Shown here in pieces: positions 60,909-64,000 of a DNA stretch of 64,000 nt (positions within the stretch are counted from its first letter, which is position 1; each line of letters opens with the position of its first letter). The notes under the pieces are model-generated. The model was not told the DNA's origin. It saw only the letters and a program-made list of their open reading frames with translations, and searched no databases. The stretch comes from Rhabditophanes sp. KR3021 (lineage: Eukaryota; Nematoda; Chromadorea; Rhabditida; Alloionematidae), in NCBI GenBank assembly GCA_963281155.1, contig CAUJLY010000002.1, positions 4,402,001-4,466,000 of the forward strand. The letters run 5' to 3'. Made by a program: the position numbers and the translations under genes.

Positions 60909-63408
60909 TAACGTATTTTAGCATATCTTGAGCAAAATTCGATATAATTTAATATATTGAATATATTGTCAAGTATTTATTTAATTAAATAACCTCGTGA
61001 TACCAACAACAATGTCTTCAACGCCAAGGAAGGCGATCGAACTACTTTTATTGAAAAGACTTTAATACTAACTTAATATTATTAAAATTAACAACAGCAA
61101 AAGCACAAGATGAGCTTACTAGAGGAATAGTGCAGAAGGTTTTGATGATCTATGCTACTTGTATACATAAAGTAGCTTTGGACTGTAAACATATATAAAT
61201 AGACAATCACTCAACATCTTTAGACAAAGAATTATATTAATGTTTATTAAATTTAATGAACTAACTTCAATTAAAGTGACCGCAACACACAATAGGAACA
61301 ACAACAATATGGCAACTAAATAAAAAGGAAAATTCAGTAATAAATTAAATATAACCTAACAAAATATGCTTAAGATAAGATATTAGATAGTACATACACA
61401 CTTTGAAATATTATTTAATAGTAACAAATAGCATATTAAATTCAAAAATTTCAAACTAACTTTATACTCACTTTAAATAAAGATATTCTGTTTTTAAATA
61501 TAATTATAATAACTTTATACTATTTCAAATATTATTTATTATATCAACTCTGGATGTTTTTAGGTAACCTCCATCTTTCAAAAACTCCTAAACTAAACGA
61601 CAACTTAATTCACCTTAATTCGTTTTACTTTTAAAGCTTCGAAGTGATAGAAGCTATTTCCATTCATTAAACAAATAAATACACATTCATTCATTATTTA
61701 CCATAAAAAAGTCATCACCTATTGGTGCTCCATTCACAAATGATGGCAGGGGATAATTCATTGTTAGTTGGTGGTAAGTTTTGTAAATATATGTACGCAT
61801 ATTGGAATAAAATTAACATGCACAACCAAATATATAATGTACAATTATTTTGGATTGTAGCTGGGGCGTCGTCTATCTCAACAAAATGAAATAAATCTAC
61901 ACTTGATTGGCATCAAAAAGGAACCAGCTGACAAAACTATTTTCGCGGAAGATGATGATACAATGTTTAAAAAATAATCATTATGTAAAGTCTAATAATT
62001 GGAGGGGATATGCAAAAAGGACGTAAGTATACCTAAATGCATAAAATACACTATTAGGAACAATCTATTTAAAAAGGAGTTCACGGAAGGTGTTGAGCTG
62101 ATATGTGTACGTCCACTGGATATGGATACAAACACATTATAAATAGTACAATATGATATATGGAAATGAATGTATTTATTGACCATATTTTTGTTTTCTC
62201 TAAATGAATAATGTACGACAACAGAAGCAGATGTCTTTCTGAATATGATATACACAAATATATTTAGTTACTTATATGGTTCTTTCTCTCGTCTATACCA
62301 AAATTGCTTAAATGAAGGTAATAAAAAATTAAAGACAAATAATACATAAAATATAATACACAAATACACATGTATCAATGCAAATAGTCAAATAGTTAAG
62401 GCTGTAAAAAGATCCCCTTTGACATAATAAAATTGACTTCACTTATTTAGGAAATAAATATGAAATTGTTATACTTAAAGAGTATTATTTGAGCCTTATT
62501 GTACTCCAATTATATTTAGTATAACAAAATCACGCACAATTTAAGAAGCGAAACCTTTCTCTCAACCTTTAATAAATCGAAGTTATGAACTATTTTGTCA
62601 GCCATTTTATGAATTATTTCGAAAATATATTTTGTCAAACATTATGAAAATATTTGTGTCGACCCTTTCTCATTAAATAAAATTGAAGTCAAAGAAATAG
62701 ATTATTATTTGATATAATGCTTTTGTGTTGTACCTATGGTTTAGTGGTTTGGCTGAGTCAAGACAAATAAATTTATCGTTCCGTTAGTATATTATTTTGT
62801 CAGTTCACTTCTAGAATCTCATTTATGTATTTTAGAATATTTTAGCATTAATTTTGATAAATTTTAGAAACTGTGTTGATTTTATATCTTAGAAGGAAGG
62901 TTGTATTTGATAGGTTTAGTGTCACAGTCTGAATCATACATATTATATACTTTATTTGATATATCTCCAAAGATTTGATGTTATATAAGCTATATCATCA
63001 AAAGAAGGTTTGCAATAACTATTTTGTGTTGACTCTAGTTAATCTGGACCAGTGATATTGTTGTTTTGTGTCGTAATATTTATTTACTTCAAATATTACT
63101 ATACTTCTTTTAAATAACAATCATAAATAAGACTAATATAGCATTTTTGGCAAGTTGAATAAAAATATTGGCTCAAATAGCTAAATTTAAAGGAAGCGAA
63201 AGGTTATTACTACATGTTCAATAGATGAACTATAAATGAAATTGGATATTTCAAATTGTTAAAAATAGTTGAAAGTGATGAAAAGATAATTATTCGAGCA
63301 TTCATTTAAAGTAGAACAGGCGGAAATAAACATTTTAGCATCTTAAGTATCTTCATTAAAAGTTGGATGGTTATCAAAAACAGACCATTTTATACTAACT
63401 GTACTACA

Positions 63409-63436
63409 TAAATAAATAAATAAAAATAAATAAATG
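63409..63436. repeat. AAAT/AAATA microsatellite
   Basis: Run of ATAAATAAATAAAT with one interruption; ordinary in such A+T-rich DNA. Confidence 0.75.
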
Positions 63437-64000
63437 AAATATATTGAAGGACACATTTTAGAAAAGGAGATTAAAATTAAAATAATATGCTTGGCAAAAC
63501 AAACATGTTCCGTTAATATCAATATAGAGGCTTCTTTTGTTAAAGTGTCTTAAATTATAATGATAATGTGTTATAGAATGTTATTTACTAAAATGCACAC
63601 ATAACTAATCAAGAAACAGAGTCAAGTATTTAGTAGTTAAATTGGATATAAAAAAGATGGAGGCAGTTGTTTTTGGTATCAAATTATAAAGTTTCTTAAT
63701 AGTTTGGGTGAGGGGGCAGCCATCAATAAAATTAAGCTTGAAAGCATGACCATGTTTATAAGTAACTTTAATATGAACCAGCACCCATCTTTTGTCATAC
63801 CAAATAGGCACATACAAATGTGTATAGTGTTGTAGTATAGATGGTATGAAAGTTAATCTCTAAATATACAATATGCATAATATACATGTATGTTGCTTTA
63901 AATGCGCAAATCATACCGAAAACAAATTATTATCCTGTTACTTCCTCATTTGCAAACATTGGTACTTCCAAAAGAACGACGATGATGTTATCAAGTGATG

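Larger units (their letters stand above)
59544..64000. other. AT-rich intergenic desert
   Basis: No exon of a known family. Several loosely repeated A+T motifs between 60.4 and 60.9 kb and a short AAAT microsatellite near 63.4 kb. Open frames (up to 88 codons at 61992) look random. Confidence 0.5.

Overview
The window is nuclear DNA of a nematode, roughly 70% A+T, with short spliced exons. The diagnosis rests on a close MEC-4-type degenerin, an srt-type chemoreceptor, a second nematode-type serpentine receptor, a protein with two SXP/RAL-2 (DUF148) domains, and upstream splice acceptors a few bases before several start codons, as expected for trans-spliced or 5'-UTR-spliced messages. Genus cannot be told from the sequence. 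All exon models below were built by hand from splice-site phase and protein family conservation.

Layout. 1-6.3 kb: gene desert. 6.3-14.4 kb (+): EAF transcription elongation factor, ribosomal protein eL32, MEC-4-like mechanosensory channel. 14.8-17.4 kb: a truncated CK1-family kinase relic, other degenerate coding pieces and an unknown 328-aa gene. 17.6-20.2 kb (-): polypeptide GalNAc-transferase. 20.2-24.7 kb: desert. 25.9-27.8 kb (+): peptide-type GPCR lacking its first exon. 28.6-33.3 kb: mitochondrial chaperonin genes hsp-60 (-) and hsp-10 (+), head to head over a 451-bp shared promoter containing two heat-shock-element clusters. 33.9-40.1 kb (+): acyl-CoA thioesterase, srt receptor, small KNL-1-like kinetochore protein, NOP10, small membrane protein. 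40.3-41.6 kb (-): MADF protein. 41.7-45.8 kb: desert with two minisatellites. 45.8-59.5 kb (-): SXP/RAL-2 protein, serpentine receptor, secreted acidic repeat protein, METTL5 rRNA methyltransferase, WW-PH-RhoGAP protein. 59.5-64 kb: desert.

The most unusual feature is a set of decayed coding insertions lying in introns (or putative introns) of otherwise healthy genes. Three of them (about 9.6-11.1, 12.6-13.1 and 24.7-25.7 kb) are copies of one family whose C-terminal part resembles the GIY-YIG nuclease domain of LEM-3/ANKLE1; two of those carry a Cys/His-rich segment before it. A fourth (32.3-32.8 kb) is a more distant GIY-YIG-like copy. Every insertion whose coding strand I could judge runs antisense to its host gene.

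Two splice oddities also stand out: an 8-base microexon followed by a GC-AG intron in the mec-4-like gene, and an apparent GA-AG intron in hsp-60.
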